Of a stretch of 64,000 bases of DNA, positions 42,100 through 54,500 are shown piece after piece. Below the pieces are notes generated by a model. That model was not told where the DNA came from and did not search any database. It saw only the letters and a program-made list of their open reading frames with translations. The DNA is taken from assembly GCA_002682825.1 (NCBI GenBank), contig NOKP01000005.1, positions 434,001 through 498,000 on the forward strand. Direction: 5' to 3'. Positions within the stretch are counted from its first letter, which is position 1. Each line of letters opens with the position of its first letter. This stretch comes from Neonectria sp. B-13. Its lineage: Eukaryota > Ascomycota > Sordariomycetes > Hypocreales > Nectriaceae. The position numbers and the translations under genes are program-made.

Positions 42100-43760
42100 A
42101 TGTCTTTTTGCAAAGTTCTAGTCGCCGGCTTCCTTCACGCTGGCCTGGCTACGGCTGCGTTTCGGTATGCCGACAACCAGGCGGTCGTGGTCAAGGATAG
42201 CAAAGCTGCCTCAAAAGCACACTTCAAGGATGTCGATATTAAACTGTACTCTCCGGCATTTGTCAATCCAGACTCTATCCCCGAGCAGTTCGAGAATGGA
42301 ACGAGTGGGCCAACTGACGAGGCCACCATGGGTAAGCACACTCTTCGTATCAATATGCGCTACCGTTGCTAACTAGCGTAGACTACTTTCTTCGCACTCT
42401 CGCTGGTCGGAATGAATGGATGACGTATCACAACCCAGACTTCAAGTCCGAGGAAGGCCGCTCCATTCCATACGTCTTCCTGTCGGCCGCGACGAAGCCA
42501 GAGGCATCTAATTCCAGCAAGGTCCGCGTCTGGATGCAAGGCGGCGTGCACGGAAACGAACCAGCGGGGGATCAAGCTCTGCTGGCGCTACTGGGTAAAC
42601 TTGATGCTAATTCAACATGGGCGGAATCCCTGCTTGAGAAGCTTGACATAATGGTGCTGCCCAGGTACAATCCTGACGGCGTGGCCTTTTTCCAACGATA
42701 CCTCGCCACCAATCTGGACCCTAATCGGGACCATACCAAGCTTGCACGAAAGCAAACTCGCGACATTAAGGAGCTAGTCATGGGATTCGCTCCTCACGTT
42801 GGTATCGACTGCCACGAATACAGCGCCAATCGCGCATACGGCGCCGATAGTCAATGGGTCACTGCAGCTGACGGTCTGTTCTCGGCGATGAAGAACTTGA
42901 ACATCCACAGCGACATCCGGGAGCTTGCAGAGGGCGTGTTTGCTCCGAGAATCGAGGCTGCGATGGAACGACGGGAATTGCGCTGGGCTCCCTATGTCAC
43001 CGGCACCCCGGGTGTCGCTCCGGTTGTTTTCACTGAGACTGGCACCGAGGCAAGAATCGGCGATACATCTGTGGCGTTGAACCAGGCCGTCATGTTTTTG
43101 ACCGAGACCCGAGGCATCATGCTGGCGGACCAGCACTTCCAACGGCGCGTCGCTACTGGCCTAACTATGGTTGAAACGATTGTGCAGACGGCGGCCGATC
43201 TGGCAGAAGACGTTTACGAGATTGTTGAAGGTGCTCGCGCCAAGTTCATTTCCAGCAACGATGACATCGTTATCACCGACTATCCAAGGTCCACCAATAT
43301 CACGTGGGAGTTTCTCGACTTAGCTTCTAGCAAGCTGGTAGACGTCCCCGTGGAGTTCTTCAACATGACTCCTGTGACTGCGAATCTTACTCGCAGTCGG
43401 CCCGAGGCGTACCTTTTCCCGCGCGCATGGGCAGATGTTGCTGAGCGACTAGAAGTTGCCGGGGTCCACGTGGAAAGACTGAAGTCTGAGTTCCGTGGCC
43501 AAGTTGAAGCGCTAAACATCACTTCTTCGGAGCTTGCAAGCTCCAGCTATGAAGGCGTGGCGCTGAACACCGTCACGACGGAGACGCTGCGAAAGAAGAT
43601 CAGTATGCCGGCTGGAAGCTTTTGGGTTAGTACGAGGCAGAAAAATGCTGCTCATACATTCGTCACGCTTGAGCCAGAGGGTGTTGACTCGTATGTATCT
43701 TTCGGGATATTTCCAGTAAGTGTTGGGGATGAGTATCCGGTTTATCGGATTATGGATTAA
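42100..43760 (+). CDS. M14-family zinc carboxypeptidase, secreted
   Basis: Exons 42100-42331 and 42382-43760 give 1611 nt, 536 aa; the 50-nt intron begins GTAAGC and ends GCGTAG with CTAAC. A signal peptide (MSFCKVLVAGFLHAGLATA) indicates secretion. The zinc site is GGVHGNEPAG with His134 and Glu137, and the third ligand is His222 in VGIDCHEY. NLDPNRDH supplies the substrate-binding Asn-Arg pair. The candidate general base is one of the Glu residues in VVFTETGTEARIG. After about residue 330 comes a roughly 200-residue C-terminal region typical of the larger fungal M14 peptidases. Expected activity is removal of C-terminal residues from extracellular peptides. It appears intact. Confidence 0.9.
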
Positions 43761-44284
43761 ATCCTCACCTTTTTAGCGATACAGTCCGTATCTCATGAAT
43801 ACAAATACAATGTACTAAATAAATTTAAAATCCAGTTTTAAAGATAAAATAATCATAGTAGAGACCTTATACAATAGGTTATAAAAGGGGACTTAGGCTC
43901 TATAAGCTAAAGGGGTTATACTAAGCCTATGTAGCTAGTAGCTTAGAATATACTGTTCAAAGAGAGGGATAATTGGAGGGAAATGTACTAGGGGCTGGCC
44001 GGATGTTAAGCACTTAGTGCTCTACATTATAACCAGCGGTATAGTGTGATTCAGTAACACTGGCTTGCTTGAATTGTTTAATATTTTTAGCCTAATTGCT
44101 GGATTGGTCCATTGAAGGTCGGGTACATTACCTTAACTCTTACAAGCAATATAGCTCTCTAGTGCTAAATGTAGGGGCGATCTTTCCCCAGCGGAGCTTA
44201 AAGTTGCAATCCATATCTAGAATCATAACATATAGACCTCATCTATGCATCAGTTCACATGCGCCTAAAGCCGTTTTATAACCC
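43761..44284. other. AT-rich degenerate DNA
   Basis: Very AT-rich with many TATA, TTATA and CTATAAG words and no coding frame. The composition resembles DNA mutated by RIP, but the original element is not identifiable. Confidence 0.4.
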
Positions 44285-44870
44285 CTGGTAACTCTCATAA
44301 CACTCGACGTGACTTGCTCCAATTAGGTAGCTGCACCGGTTCATAATATTTCTAAGACAACCAATGGCACACTCAACTACTTAATTAACAACTTCAGCCA
44401 GCATTACACAATGCCTGCACTAGAATCAGACTTAGATGTTGCTAACTGACTTTTTGACGTGAACTTCTATGGTATAATAAAGATTACACAGTCCTTCATT
44501 CTGCTCATCGCAGCCCAAGGAACTATTGTCAATACATGATACATTGCTAGTATTATTCCTTTCCTCTTTATAAGTCTTTATAGTGCATCTTAGGCGGCGA
44601 TTTATGCCTTGAATACTGCCTTAAGATATGAGATAGCATCATTCAAAGTCCACGTGGTGACAGTTATCACTGGAGCTGTCTAATCACGAATTGCAGACAA
44701 TGCACCAAAGTTCAGGCTTCCAGACGGATCAAGATATTTTCTTATTGAAGAGATGCTGGAGATGATTGCTTCAGGAAAAGAAGTTCATGAATCGAAAATG
44801 ACCACAACGGACATCTATGCGAACAGAGTTGTGGATGATATCCGGCTCGCGGTAGTATACTTCGTACTCG
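44285..44870 (+). pseudogene. AYR1-like short-chain dehydrogenase, decayed
   Basis: The plus strand reads TNGTLNYLINNFSQHYTMPA, LFDVNFYGIIKITQSFILLI, AAQGTIVNT, IIPFLFISLYSAS then AAIYALNTALRYEIASFKVH, and KFRLPDGSRYFLIEEMLEMI. This is the pattern of 1-acyl-dihydroxyacetone-phosphate reductase-like SDRs. Stop codons interrupt it after LDVAN (TGA), after IVNT (TGA), in the YxxxK position after YSAS (TAG, where Lys is expected) and after ITGAV (TAA). No N-terminal Rossmann exon was found. The gene is dead. Confidence 0.8.
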
Positions 44871-46738
44871 TCATCATCCAAGTTCAAAGCCGAGGTCTTT
44901 TGCTCGTTCATCCAGATCTTGTACCCATTTGGTCGTCTCATAATTGGTTCCGGTGCACCTCCTCGATGGAGCGTGGGACATGTTGTGGTTGGTTTGTATG
45001 TCTCCTTCCACGTCATCCGCCCTCGACCAGTCAATTCCCAGCATCATCCAATCGCAATCTGGATTATTGGGTCGTAGTCGAAGTATTAATAGCAAATGCG
45101 CTCTGAGCAGCCGTTCTTACCCCAACAAAGCGAATGGTAATCAGGCAAGTTTAATCAGTGTCCGGTCAGGCGACGCCATAACCCCATGCTTCCTGTTCCA
45201 AAGAAGGTGTGTAGCTGGTAAGGCAGAATCCTAACTATAAATCCCCAAAGGAATCCTCCGTTTCTGCCTCATCAGATATAGGCCTTCAACCGGAACTCAA
45301 GCCGACCGGGTGACATTGCAGTGCACTGTTTGTGGTGTTTGGATATACAGTCTACCGCGCCACATGTGTGGGTGAAAAGCTACACGATCCCGGTGTTATT
45401 GAGGAGATATCTGGATAAACATATAGTGCAGGTAAAACTGGGTGTCTATCATGTCTTTTAGGCCAGACTGTGCAGCTGCAAGCCTGTAGCTTGGGAATGT
45501 GGCTTTCGGTTGAACGCGCAGCTGAGGTTTCAATCAGGCGGCCGGTGAGTAAGCTTAGCCCGGCGCAGGGAGTATCAGATGGAGGACTTTTGAAGCGATG
45601 ATCACAACAAGATTCCATATTCGAACAGCCACATTTGAACGGGCTTAGGTCTCAAGGCAGCCGCACTATTGGTGCAATCCGCTAGGCAGTTCCTTGAACG
45701 TCTGCGATCCTAGCCTGGCGTTACTGGGGGTTTGGACCTCCACAACTTCCCCTCATCACCACTCCTGTCTCAAAAGTGTCGGCGTTGACGGTGGCTGACG
45801 CGGCTGCCTCCAAGAGTTATTAATAAGCTCCTACACAACTTCAGAACGTTGCCCGTACTCATACTTAGTGGTTATGTCATTAATCGATGACCGGAGCGTA
45901 AGCTACCCATGATGCCAGCCACCTGCCACTGGTTAGGCAAGGCTCATAATCTCGGTGGAAGATCTCCAATCAAATCCCGGGCTATCAGGAACGTACTTGC
46001 CACCCTCCGAGGTTTCATGAAACTACTCGGAGCATCATCACAGAGCCGCCACGCCAGTCGTCCAAGCGAGACTGACGCTCGCGCCGTCATTTCTACAAAC
46101 CCCTAGTAACAGATAAATATAAAACAAATACTATGCAAGCTGAAAGGGGCTTAGACTTCAAGGGTCATCGGAAAGGCAAGATCTTCATGGGAGCTGTCCC
46201 TGTTCCCTCGGCATGCTCTTAGAGTAACGCCCGAAGCAGGAGCTGTTTTGACCCAGCAGATACCGCGGCACCACCTCGGAGAAGTGTCCTATAACTTCGG
46301 CGGCAAGAACAAACGAGCCAGGTTCGGCGACCTCCTCAAGCAACTCCCCACCCGACACTGATTCTTAGTTGTGGATGTCTTCCTGTCTTCAGCACTACTG
46401 CCGGTCGCACTTCTAGGGGACGCAGAATATGTTCTACTAAGTAGAGTTCCCCAGTTATCGATTTCCTTTTACTCTTACATCCTCGTACGATGTCTTCAAG
46501 CTGATTCTAACGAATTGTTGCAGTTCGTTCAATTCAATAGGCATCAAGTTATAGCACAATGTTCCAAAAATTCGCGATCGAGTTTTCACAGATGGCATGA
46601 TTTAAAACCCACGCACTGGGGAAGTGTGTATCCTGTGTTTTCTAACATAGGAGTAATAAGGAAGAGTCATTCATGTTTTATTAGAAGAATTCTTTCAACT
46701 AATCAAGTCCACTTGAGCCATCTTCTCAACATGCATCG
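44871..46738. other. Gene-poor region
   Basis: No intact gene. A short protein-like trace at about 46215-46365 (HHLGEVSYNFGGKNKRARFG, then DLLKQLPTRH) may be a further relic, of unknown family. Confidence 0.35.
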
Positions 46739-46945
46739 CACCTCTTATGCTTCTCTCCGCCAGAACAGGGTTTTGTTTTATATACATCGCTTACAAGTAC
46801 GCCATACTTTACGGTTACGATAAAGACGCTTTGGACACTGCAGGACTGTTCTATCCTCAGGCTCTCCTCCAGTCGATGATCGGATTGTATCTTGCCGAGA
46901 TATACTGTATTGTATCACGGTCACATAGCATAACCATCGCCATAT
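46739..46945 (+). pseudogene. CSC1/DUF221-type channel fragment
   Basis: A short open stretch reads GFCFIYIAYKYAILYGYDKD, then LDTAGLFYPQALLQSMIGLY and LAEI. This matches one region of the RSN1/CSC1-like (DUF221) stress-gated cation channels, where the transmembrane block has the form YKYNLLYVYD and GLFYPRAL. Nothing else of the roughly 800-residue protein was found on either side. It is a residual fragment. Confidence 0.65.
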
Positions 46946-47804
46946 AAATTGGTAAATATTCACCTCCGTAATTGACTCGCAGTTTTCTACCTACTGCTTA
47001 TACTACCAGTCAAATTGATTGTTAGGAAGGGCACGGTTCGGTGAATCGCATCTAAAGAATCATCTGCTTAGTACCAGAAGCATTCGAGAATCACGTCGAA
47101 TCCCCACTACCCCAAATACTTGCACGCTACAGAGTGATGAGTGGTCAACAGCATGGACAACTCACGAACGGTCTCATGCAGGAGATGGATATTTTATGTT
47201 GGTGCGTCAACGAAGGTGTATTGATAATATTACTTTAAAATCTGCCTCCGGTGCCTATTAATGAGCGTGCAATCTAGATCGTGGCCTCCAAGCCTTATCC
47301 TAAACCTCATCTCGTCCCCATGTGTGCGAACGAAGGCGAGGTGTAGGAGGTCGGGATCAAAGCCATATTCTAAACCACATTGCGCCCCTGTGTGTGTAAC
47401 TCCAGTTGTAGTTACAGTGAGGCATGGCCTCGAAACGCAAAAAGTAAGTTGATTGCGTTTCCATCGTCTCTGGCTGGTTTCAACCAAGCCATCGCGGATA
47501 GTCTCGGGTACTCCAATTTTTTTTAATTTTTTTTTCGTATGTCTTTGGTACTGATGTTAAACGAGGGGTGTTTTCCAGTCATCCTCACGGATGAGGAACA
47601 CCGCTGTAGCGAATCAATAGTTATAATAATGGAAATGCCTATGTTGACCACTGGCAGATTCATAACTTCTGAGATTGGCTACTCATGTCGAATGAACAAA
47701 AGAGTATCCGAGTTGTTGGTCAAGACCTCGTCGAAAATCTGGCTGGATAATCGGCGGTCTATGTGCTGACACGGCGTGTCCAGTCGGCCTTGGGTTCTCT
47801 ACTC
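46946..47804. other. Intergenic region with an imperfect direct repeat
   Basis: No gene seen. Two related segments of about 42 bp lie at 47291-47332 and 47362-47403 (both contain aagcc...ctaaacc and tgtgtg). Poly-T runs lie at 47518-47533. Confidence 0.35.
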
Positions 47805-50036
47805 CTATCTCCGTGGGCGGCGACGCTTGGAGGAAGGAGGAGCCCGGCTGGCTGTACGCCTTTGTATGACAGGTCGAAGATTCTTACATGAGTATTTCCG
47901 GTTGCGCGGCGGGGACGCTCTCTTTTTGCAACCATGTAGTTTGCGCAGGTCGAGAAACTTCTTTAAACTTTCAGGAGTTAGCTGACGCTCCTGACCCGTA
48001 AACGAAGTAAAATCATTGGGGTCAAAAGGCTCGCATTCCTCGAGTTCGATGTAAGTCTGATAAGGCATTGGGGGGCCTTGGATATCAAGTTCGGCCACTT
48101 TTGGCTTTGGAATGCCGTCGGTGACAAAAGCTTTGCCCTTGATACCATCAAGGTAGCAGAAGTGTTTCTCTGTCTGCTCCTTGTATTGATTTCTGAATTT
48201 CCAGAGCTTGGGACGAGACGTGCAGAGATGTGCTATAACGGCTGGACTTCCGTTGTGGTCTGGTACGCTCTGCGTGATGAGATAAGGATGGCGGTCTTTC
48301 TCTTTGCTTCTCCGGACAATCATTCCCGGCGAGAGATCAATAGATGGCTTAGCCAGGGAAGAAGGCTGCGGCTGCGGGTCAGAAGTCTCAGTTCCAGAAG
48401 CGTTGTGGCTTGCTGTAAACTCTGCCTTGGAGTCTCCTGGCTCAGTCACATCCTCTTGTGATGAAGGGAGGACAACAGGGGCGATAGCGGAGGCTGTTTC
48501 TAGCTTCTCCGGGCTCGTGATGGGAGGTATGCTGACATATCTCTCATCCTGGCCAAGGCTATCGTCGACCTCTGCCTCGTCCTCAGGGGACGCGTCAATT
48601 GAAGCGTCACTGAGGTCCGTCACCGGATCCTCATCTTCAGACTCGTCAGAGTCAGAATAGTCTTGAGACTCGTCAGAGTCGGAATAGTCTTGAGATTCGT
48701 CAAAGTCGGAATAGGTGTCGCCGAGATCCACATGCGCAACTTGGTGTGGGCGGGTTGCGGCATTGCGGATGTTCTCCACCTGGTAGTCTTCGCTCGGGTC
48801 GAGCGGGCTGAAGCTGAGAGGAGCATCCCGGTTCTCTTCCGAGTTGGGGAGCGTATCGCCGAGGTTCACCTTGGCAACTTGGAGCGGACGGATTGCGGCT
48901 TGGCGGACATGCTCGTCCTGATCTCCATCCGAGTTGGATGAACAGGACCTGAGATGACTGCCTTCGTCTTCGTCTGAATCCGATATCTCATGCGAAGACG
49001 GAGGAGTATCACAGCAATCCCCAGCGTAATCTTCGTCTGAGTCGGGTGCAGTGTCGTTGAAGCCCGTATCCAATGTGGCATGCAAGGAGAGTGGAACCTC
49101 AGGACGATCCTTGGTACGATCTCTGTCTGGATCGGTGGAGGTATGCTTGAGGCCTATGGTCGGAACCTCTTGCGAGTGGGGTCGAGGGTTGCGGAGACTC
49201 GCGGCCTCCTCTTCTTCCGAATCAGATGGGGTGGCAACGTCGAGGTCCTCATTGTCGTCTGTGTCTAGACCAGAGAGGGATTCGCTGAGATAGCTATCGT
49301 AGCCATCGTCCGAATCAGATGGGGCATCGGTGAGGGGGCCATGTTCATCGTCGTCCGAGTCACCCAGGGTGTCGAAGGGGTCGAAGCCTGGGTGCGGAAT
49401 GCCATGCCCATAGACTCGAACATCACAGAAGTCCTCATCGTCCTCGGAAAGACGAGTTGGGAGTCGCGCATGGGGCCTTGTCTGGGAGTGCGGTGACTTC
49501 GGCTTCGTGGGCCCGGCGGTATCGAAGGGGGGGTCGAAGCCTGTGTGCAGAACGCCATGCCCATAGGCTCGAGTATCGCAGAAGACCTCATCGTCCTCGG
49601 AAAGATGAGTTGGGTGTCGCGCATGGGACCTTGTCTGGGAGTGCGGCGACCTGGGCTTCGTGGAGAAGGAGGATCCATGTGGCCATCGATGGTATGAGGC
49701 ATCGCCCCGCTCTCGTCGAGATACATCGTGGCGCCAACGATGTCCCCTCAGCTCTGGGCTCCTTTCACGATGGGAGTGGTGTCTATTGGGCTTGGGTCCG
49801 CGTTTGTGACTGCGCGAACGGTGTTGCGGCAGTGGTTTCCCAGGCTGCCATTGGAGAGCGGCGTATGTGACGAAGACGAGTGCCCAGTCGATAGCTTTCC
49901 CCTTCGCCTTTCTCTTCAACTCGTCATATTGCTCCTTGAATCTCTTCTTGAATATCCGCTTCCAGCTTTGCTCACGATGTGCGCTGTGCCGCCGCCCGTG
50001 TCGTCGTGGATTAGGTTGGCAATGACCGTGGGACAT
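47805..50036 (-). CDS. Large acidic/basic low-complexity protein with internal repeats
   Basis: A single uninterrupted 743-aa frame with ATG at 50036. I do not recognise the family. Residues 1-125 are basic (Arg, His, Lys) with one short hydrophobic helix (AIDWALVFVTYAALQW, about 48-63). Residues 126-176 and 177-226 are a 51-residue tandem duplication (each with PHSQTR, LSEDDE and YGHG). Residues 227-560 are Asp/Glu/Ser-rich, with a smaller SQDYSDSDE repeat. From about 568 comes a compact domain (PGMIVRRSKEKDRHPYLITQ, VIAHLCTSRPKLWK, then FVTDGIPKP), followed by a very basic tail (KRRRPRR), a likely nuclear signal. The start could lie in an upstream exon. The C-terminal domain vaguely recalls SH3-like barrels of the PemK/MazF type; this is only an impression. 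Confidence 0.72.
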   Translation of the reverse strand: MSHGHCQPNPRRHGRRHSAHREQSWKRIFKKRFKEQYDELKRKAKGKAIDWALVFVTYAALQWQPGKPLPQHRSRSHKRGPKPNRHHSHRERSPELRGHRWRHDVSRRERGDASYHRWPHGSSFSTKPRSPHSQTRSHARHPTHLSEDDEVFCDTRAYGHGVLHTGFDPPFDTAGPTKPKSPHSQTRPHARLPTRLSEDDEDFCDVRVYGHGIPHPGFDPFDTLGDSDDDEHGPLTDAPSDSDDGYDSYLSESLSGLDTDDNEDLDVATPSDSEEEEAASLRNPRPHSQEVPTIGLKHTSTDPDRDRTKDRPEVPLSLHATLDTGFNDTAPDSDEDYAGDCCDTPPSSHEISDSDEDEGSHLRSCSSNSDGDQDEHVRQAAIRPLQVAKVNLGDTLPNSEENRDAPLSFSPLDPSEDYQVENIRNAATRPHQVAHVDLGDTYSDFDESQDYSDSDESQDYSDSDESEDEDPVTDLSDASIDASPEDEAEVDDSLGQDERYVSIPPITSPEKLETASAIAPVVLPSSQEDVTEPGDSKAEFTASHNASGTETSDPQPQPSSLAKPSIDLSPGMIVRRSKEKDRHPYLITQSVPDHNGSPAVIAHLCTSRPKLWKFRNQYKEQTEKHFCYLDGIKGKAFVTDGIPKPKVAELDIQGPPMPYQTYIELEECEPFDPNDFTSFTGQERQLTPESLKKFLDLRKLHGCKKRASPPRNRKYSCKNLRPVIQRRTASRAPPSSKRRRPRR
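49359..49661 (-). repeat. 153-bp tandem duplication inside the 743-aa gene
   Basis: Two in-frame copies at 49661-49509 and 49508-49359 encode the 51- and 50-residue units at residues 126-226. The DNA spacing between identical words is 153 bp, and the copies are still close in sequence. Confidence 0.85.
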
Positions 50037-51470
50037 GGGAGCTTCGTTGGTAACGGCAGTGACGGCGAAGGAATGACGTATTGTCGCAAAAAGGTAGAGT
50101 GAACAGGTTGGTAAACAGATTCGATCGAAGCGTGTGGTATGCCTGGTTCAGTGTGGCGATTGTGTTTGAGTGACAAAACAGGGAAAAGAGGCAGGAGAGG
50201 ATGATATGGTCGGTGGCGGCCCAAAAGAAAAACGACAGCGCAGCGTGACTCAACCTCATCAAGGCTCACGTAAGGCTTTTTCAGCTCACATGCGGCCTAC
50301 ATGGGCGACCGGGTTGTGGCGGAGCTGGAGTGGTTGATTCAGGTTGCTGAGACCATCAGTGTCAGGCTCTGTCGAGTTAAAAGCCGTACACCCCACAAGG
50401 GTTCCAAATGTTAGCGCTGGTACAAAGCCCACAGTGACGAAATTACAGTGGCACGTAGAGATACCTAGAGATAGACCAAGTTATCATAGGAACAGAGGTA
50501 CTAATACTGTCACTACTGAGAGGTCTGATAACCTCGATTCTTGATGTATTTACGTAGTTGAAGACTTAGCTCAGAAAGCTATTACTTTAATGATATCAGT
50601 GAGTTGTAAAGTTGAGAGTGCTCTCGTATACTCACCATCATGATGCTGTAATATCATCGCTTGCTATAGACTGCTGATGAGACTGATGTATCTTGACTGG
50701 TAAATTACCAGTAAAGATACCGCTTTTCAAACGACCCAATGAGATAAACAGTAAGGGCTTGGCAGTGGCGAGAGTGACGAAATCAGGTCCCGAACTAACA
50801 TTTGAAACCCTTGTGGGCTGTAAGTATGCCTTGGCCTCGCGCTCAAAGGCCTGTCTCTGTTTCCATCATCCTTGGCCGTGTGCCAGCTGAAAACCACCCC
50901 TGTACGGCGGGTCACCGAGTGTCGTGTGATTTGAGTTACCCGTAGGCTCTGGCTAGTCTAAGTGGGCAACCCACTTAATCCCGTTGGGCTCTCCAAGCGT
51001 TCTAGGATCAGAAGCGGGACAAACGTAATCCACATTTCGAGTCCTGGCAGACGACTCGACCATGGTACTCGTCCGTCTCCAGGGTAGCCTGACCACCAGC
51101 TCTGACTTCGTTGATCTGCTGCTTATTAATACAACCCCCTTGAACGTGTCTGGTGGATGGCCAGGATAGGCCCCCACGCATGACCTCAGCCCTACCGGTA
51201 GTAGAGTCAGTGTAAACTTGATCTGTGCGACTGTTCTCACCTCTCCCCTCACCCGCTTTACCTAACACTTTCAACATAGTACAGAGCTGGCCGTTGGCCT
51301 GCTATGGACATGCCATTACCTGGCAGTTCTATTGATCTCACCCGCTGGGCCTATTTATTAAAAAAATACCGATGTTCATATCAAAAGTCTTGTCTCATGC
51401 TAAAGACGCCACTAGATCCTAAAAGAGTAAGGTTCTGCTTTATTTGTATGGGCTGATTCTTAAGGTCCGT
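50037..51470. other. Intergenic region
   Basis: No gene was recognised. It includes the promoter of the minus-strand 743-aa protein and the missing N-terminal part of the kinase relic. Short frames at 50953-51277 (minus) show no pattern. Confidence 0.35.
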
Positions 51471-51544
51471 TGGGATCCCCGCAGCGGGCAGACGAAGCAA
51501 ATCCGCACAGTAGTCGGCACCTCGGTTCGACAACGGAGGTTGAA

Positions 51545-54500
51545 GACGGAAGAGATTTGGACGAGAAACCGTGTCCTCGGAAACGACGCGTCTGGCACTG
51601 TTTAGCTGGAGGAATTCATTGCTACCTCCGGCCCATTTGATCAGATCCCCCAACTTCGAGCCATCAAAGAAATCCGCAAACGCCCCAATGAGTCGGTGCC
51701 TGATTTCCACCGCGAACTTGAGGCCATGGCAAAGTTCTCGAACGAGAGGTTCGTGCACTGCTTCGTACGCTCGTTCGGGTGGTTTGAAAATGACACGCAC
51801 CTCTTCATCGCTATGGAGTATCTCAAGCATGGGGATTTGCAGCGATATCTTGGTCTTTCAAAAGGGTCCATCCTGGTGGGTCAAGATCGGCGATTTTGGC
51901 ATCAGCAAGCGAGTAGAAGGGTCAGCTGCGTTGACAACAATGGGAATCGGCACCCGAGGCTACATGGCCCCTGAGATGCTTGGAATATGTTGCCCTGGGG
52001 AGGCTGCAGACAACGCCGCTGGAATTACCCCGGGCATTGATATGTGGGCGTTGGGCGAGATCGCACATCGGATGCTCACGCACAAGTCAGTCTTGAAAAT
52101 CAGCGCGCACCAATGGGAGTACCTAATGATGGGCACTTCATTTCCGGTTCATGAGTTAGAAACCGTCGGTGCGAGCACACACAGCATCAGCTTTATTCAG
52201 GAAGCTATGTCGAGTTTGCCACGGAAGAGACTCACTGCAACAGAGGCCATCAATCACACTTGGCTAGAGAGTCATGAGTTTATTGAGGAGACAGGAAGCT
52301 GTTCCAGCATGGAGAGGTGAGCTTCCTCTCCCTAACATCATTTATCGTCGCAAAACCCCACCTTACTATCGACGGCAAGAACAAAGGCTGACGTTGCATT
52401 TCAGTAATCAAGAGATGGCTCCCACCGGCTTTACCTCGCCAATGCCCGAAGCATCTGGAGTATGGACTATGGAAGTCAAGCTGTCAGAGATGATGAGAAA
52501 TCAAAGCAACGCTAAATCAATAACTCCTGCCACTGAGGAGAGTCCTGCCGCTGAGAGGATGCCGAAAACCGAAGATGGATATCTGGCGTCGTCTTCAGCT
52601 TATCCTAGAGATACCAAGGACGCAGGCGCATCAGTGCTCCCTCAGAAGTCCAATCAAAGGCTTCATGAATCCGCTGTTTCACCTTCTGACGCGAGTGTTC
52701 CCTCCTCTGATCTGAAACCGAGCCGTCGCCTTGCCGACACAGTTCCCGCAGGGCGTTCGGCTGCCTCCAAATCATCCATCAACAACACCAAGTTGCTCGA
52801 GACCGTCGAAGACGCCATTCCAAAATTGACCTTACCGGAGCTAAATGCACAGAACCTGGAACAGAGCAAGCGCAAACTCCAACAGGACTCCTCTTCCTCC
52901 GTACTCGGCGATCCTCAGATCAGCGGAGCGGTGCAAAATGTCGACCAAGACGATGACATTCCGGTTCAGGGTAGAGAGATTGCTCCATACTCTGGGAATG
53001 GAAAGCCATCTAGCACAGAACCATTGGACCTAACTGTGAAGGCCACTGAAGAATCTCATTCATCCACTCGGCCAACGAGCTCACCAGATCTCCAGACATC
53101 ATCAGCTACCTGGAGCGACTTCGGCAAGACTATAAGGCAAAACTTGATGAACCTGATGGCTCTCATGACACAACCGCAAGACATGTTGATGTATGGGACC
53201 CCAGAAGCGCATTCGGGGCCAGAATATGCCGGATACGCCGCAACAGAAGAAACCAAAGATACTTTGACCACCCTATCCAGAAGTAAATACCCAAAGAACC
53301 TGCATGGAAACTGGATCTCTTTACTGCGGATACCCTTATCGAAGAAGCTACACGGGGTTGACATTATACAGTTCGATGACTTCGACAATTTGTCACCACC
53401 CGGTAGCCACTCACCATTTCTCTTCGTCGAGTATAACGACAGCTACTATTGTTTCCATCCCGATCAGACGTTACAACGTGTAGCAGAAGCAGAAACCAGG
53501 CGGCTGGGTCTTCTTGGCTATTGGTGTGTGCCGGGACGGAGGCGCAACGCAGATACTGTTCGAACGAGACACCGTAGTGTCAACGATATCGTCCGAAAGG
53601 CACAGGAATTTCTGTTCATATTCCCAGGATGTGGTTCTCTCGCCCAACCATGTCGTTGTAATTCCGATCGTACAGCAGTCGTAACTGGCGTGGTCGATGA
53701 GCTACGGAACTGGCTATCCCACTCCATAGCTATCCCAGTCATTGTCGCTGCAATGACGAAGCGAAATTTCCACTTCTACCTTTGTAATGACCCTCCGAGC
53801 ACCGAATTCCATTTTCGGACTTCTTTATCGTCAGCGCAAATGGCCGAATATGTTTGGCCGCATCTTGAAGACTTCGGCGAGGCTGCTATGGACCTCATCT
53901 GGGGGTCTTTGGAGCCCCTTGGCCAAGATCCAGTATTGGAGGATCGTCGGAAGCTGCTTTGTCTTTTGCAAATGCTTGGTTCCAGAACAGACTATCCCGC
54001 TCATTTGGTGTTGAATACGATCCAGGACTTCTGTCCACAGAGAACTGCCATAGACGATGGAGACTCCATGTTCAGCGTCCTTGTCAAGATATTCCTGGTG
54101 CATGGGCGAATGGAAGTCCTCGAACGTTTACTGTTCAGCTTGGAGACTGATAGCCACTATCCATGGAATATACATCAGCTACTGCAGAACGTCAGCCATT
54201 CAGCCTACGGCAAAGACACACGCTCCATGCTCCGTATTGCGGGCTTGGGGGCCAACGAGACTATCTTGGTTAACAACGCACGAGGCGCTCGCATCACAGG
54301 GCCTCCAACTTCGTCCGTCGATTTGTGTTTAATCGATAAATCCCAGAGATCGACTGCTCGGCCCAAAAAACGATTTCTCCTGTTCAATCTCAAGGTAGCT
54401 CTTTCAGACCTGCCAGAATGGATACCAGGAATAGAGGCTAGCAGTCTCCGGCAGAATCCAGTGTTAGAGTATGGCAGTCTCCAGAAGGACCCAAGTTGTA

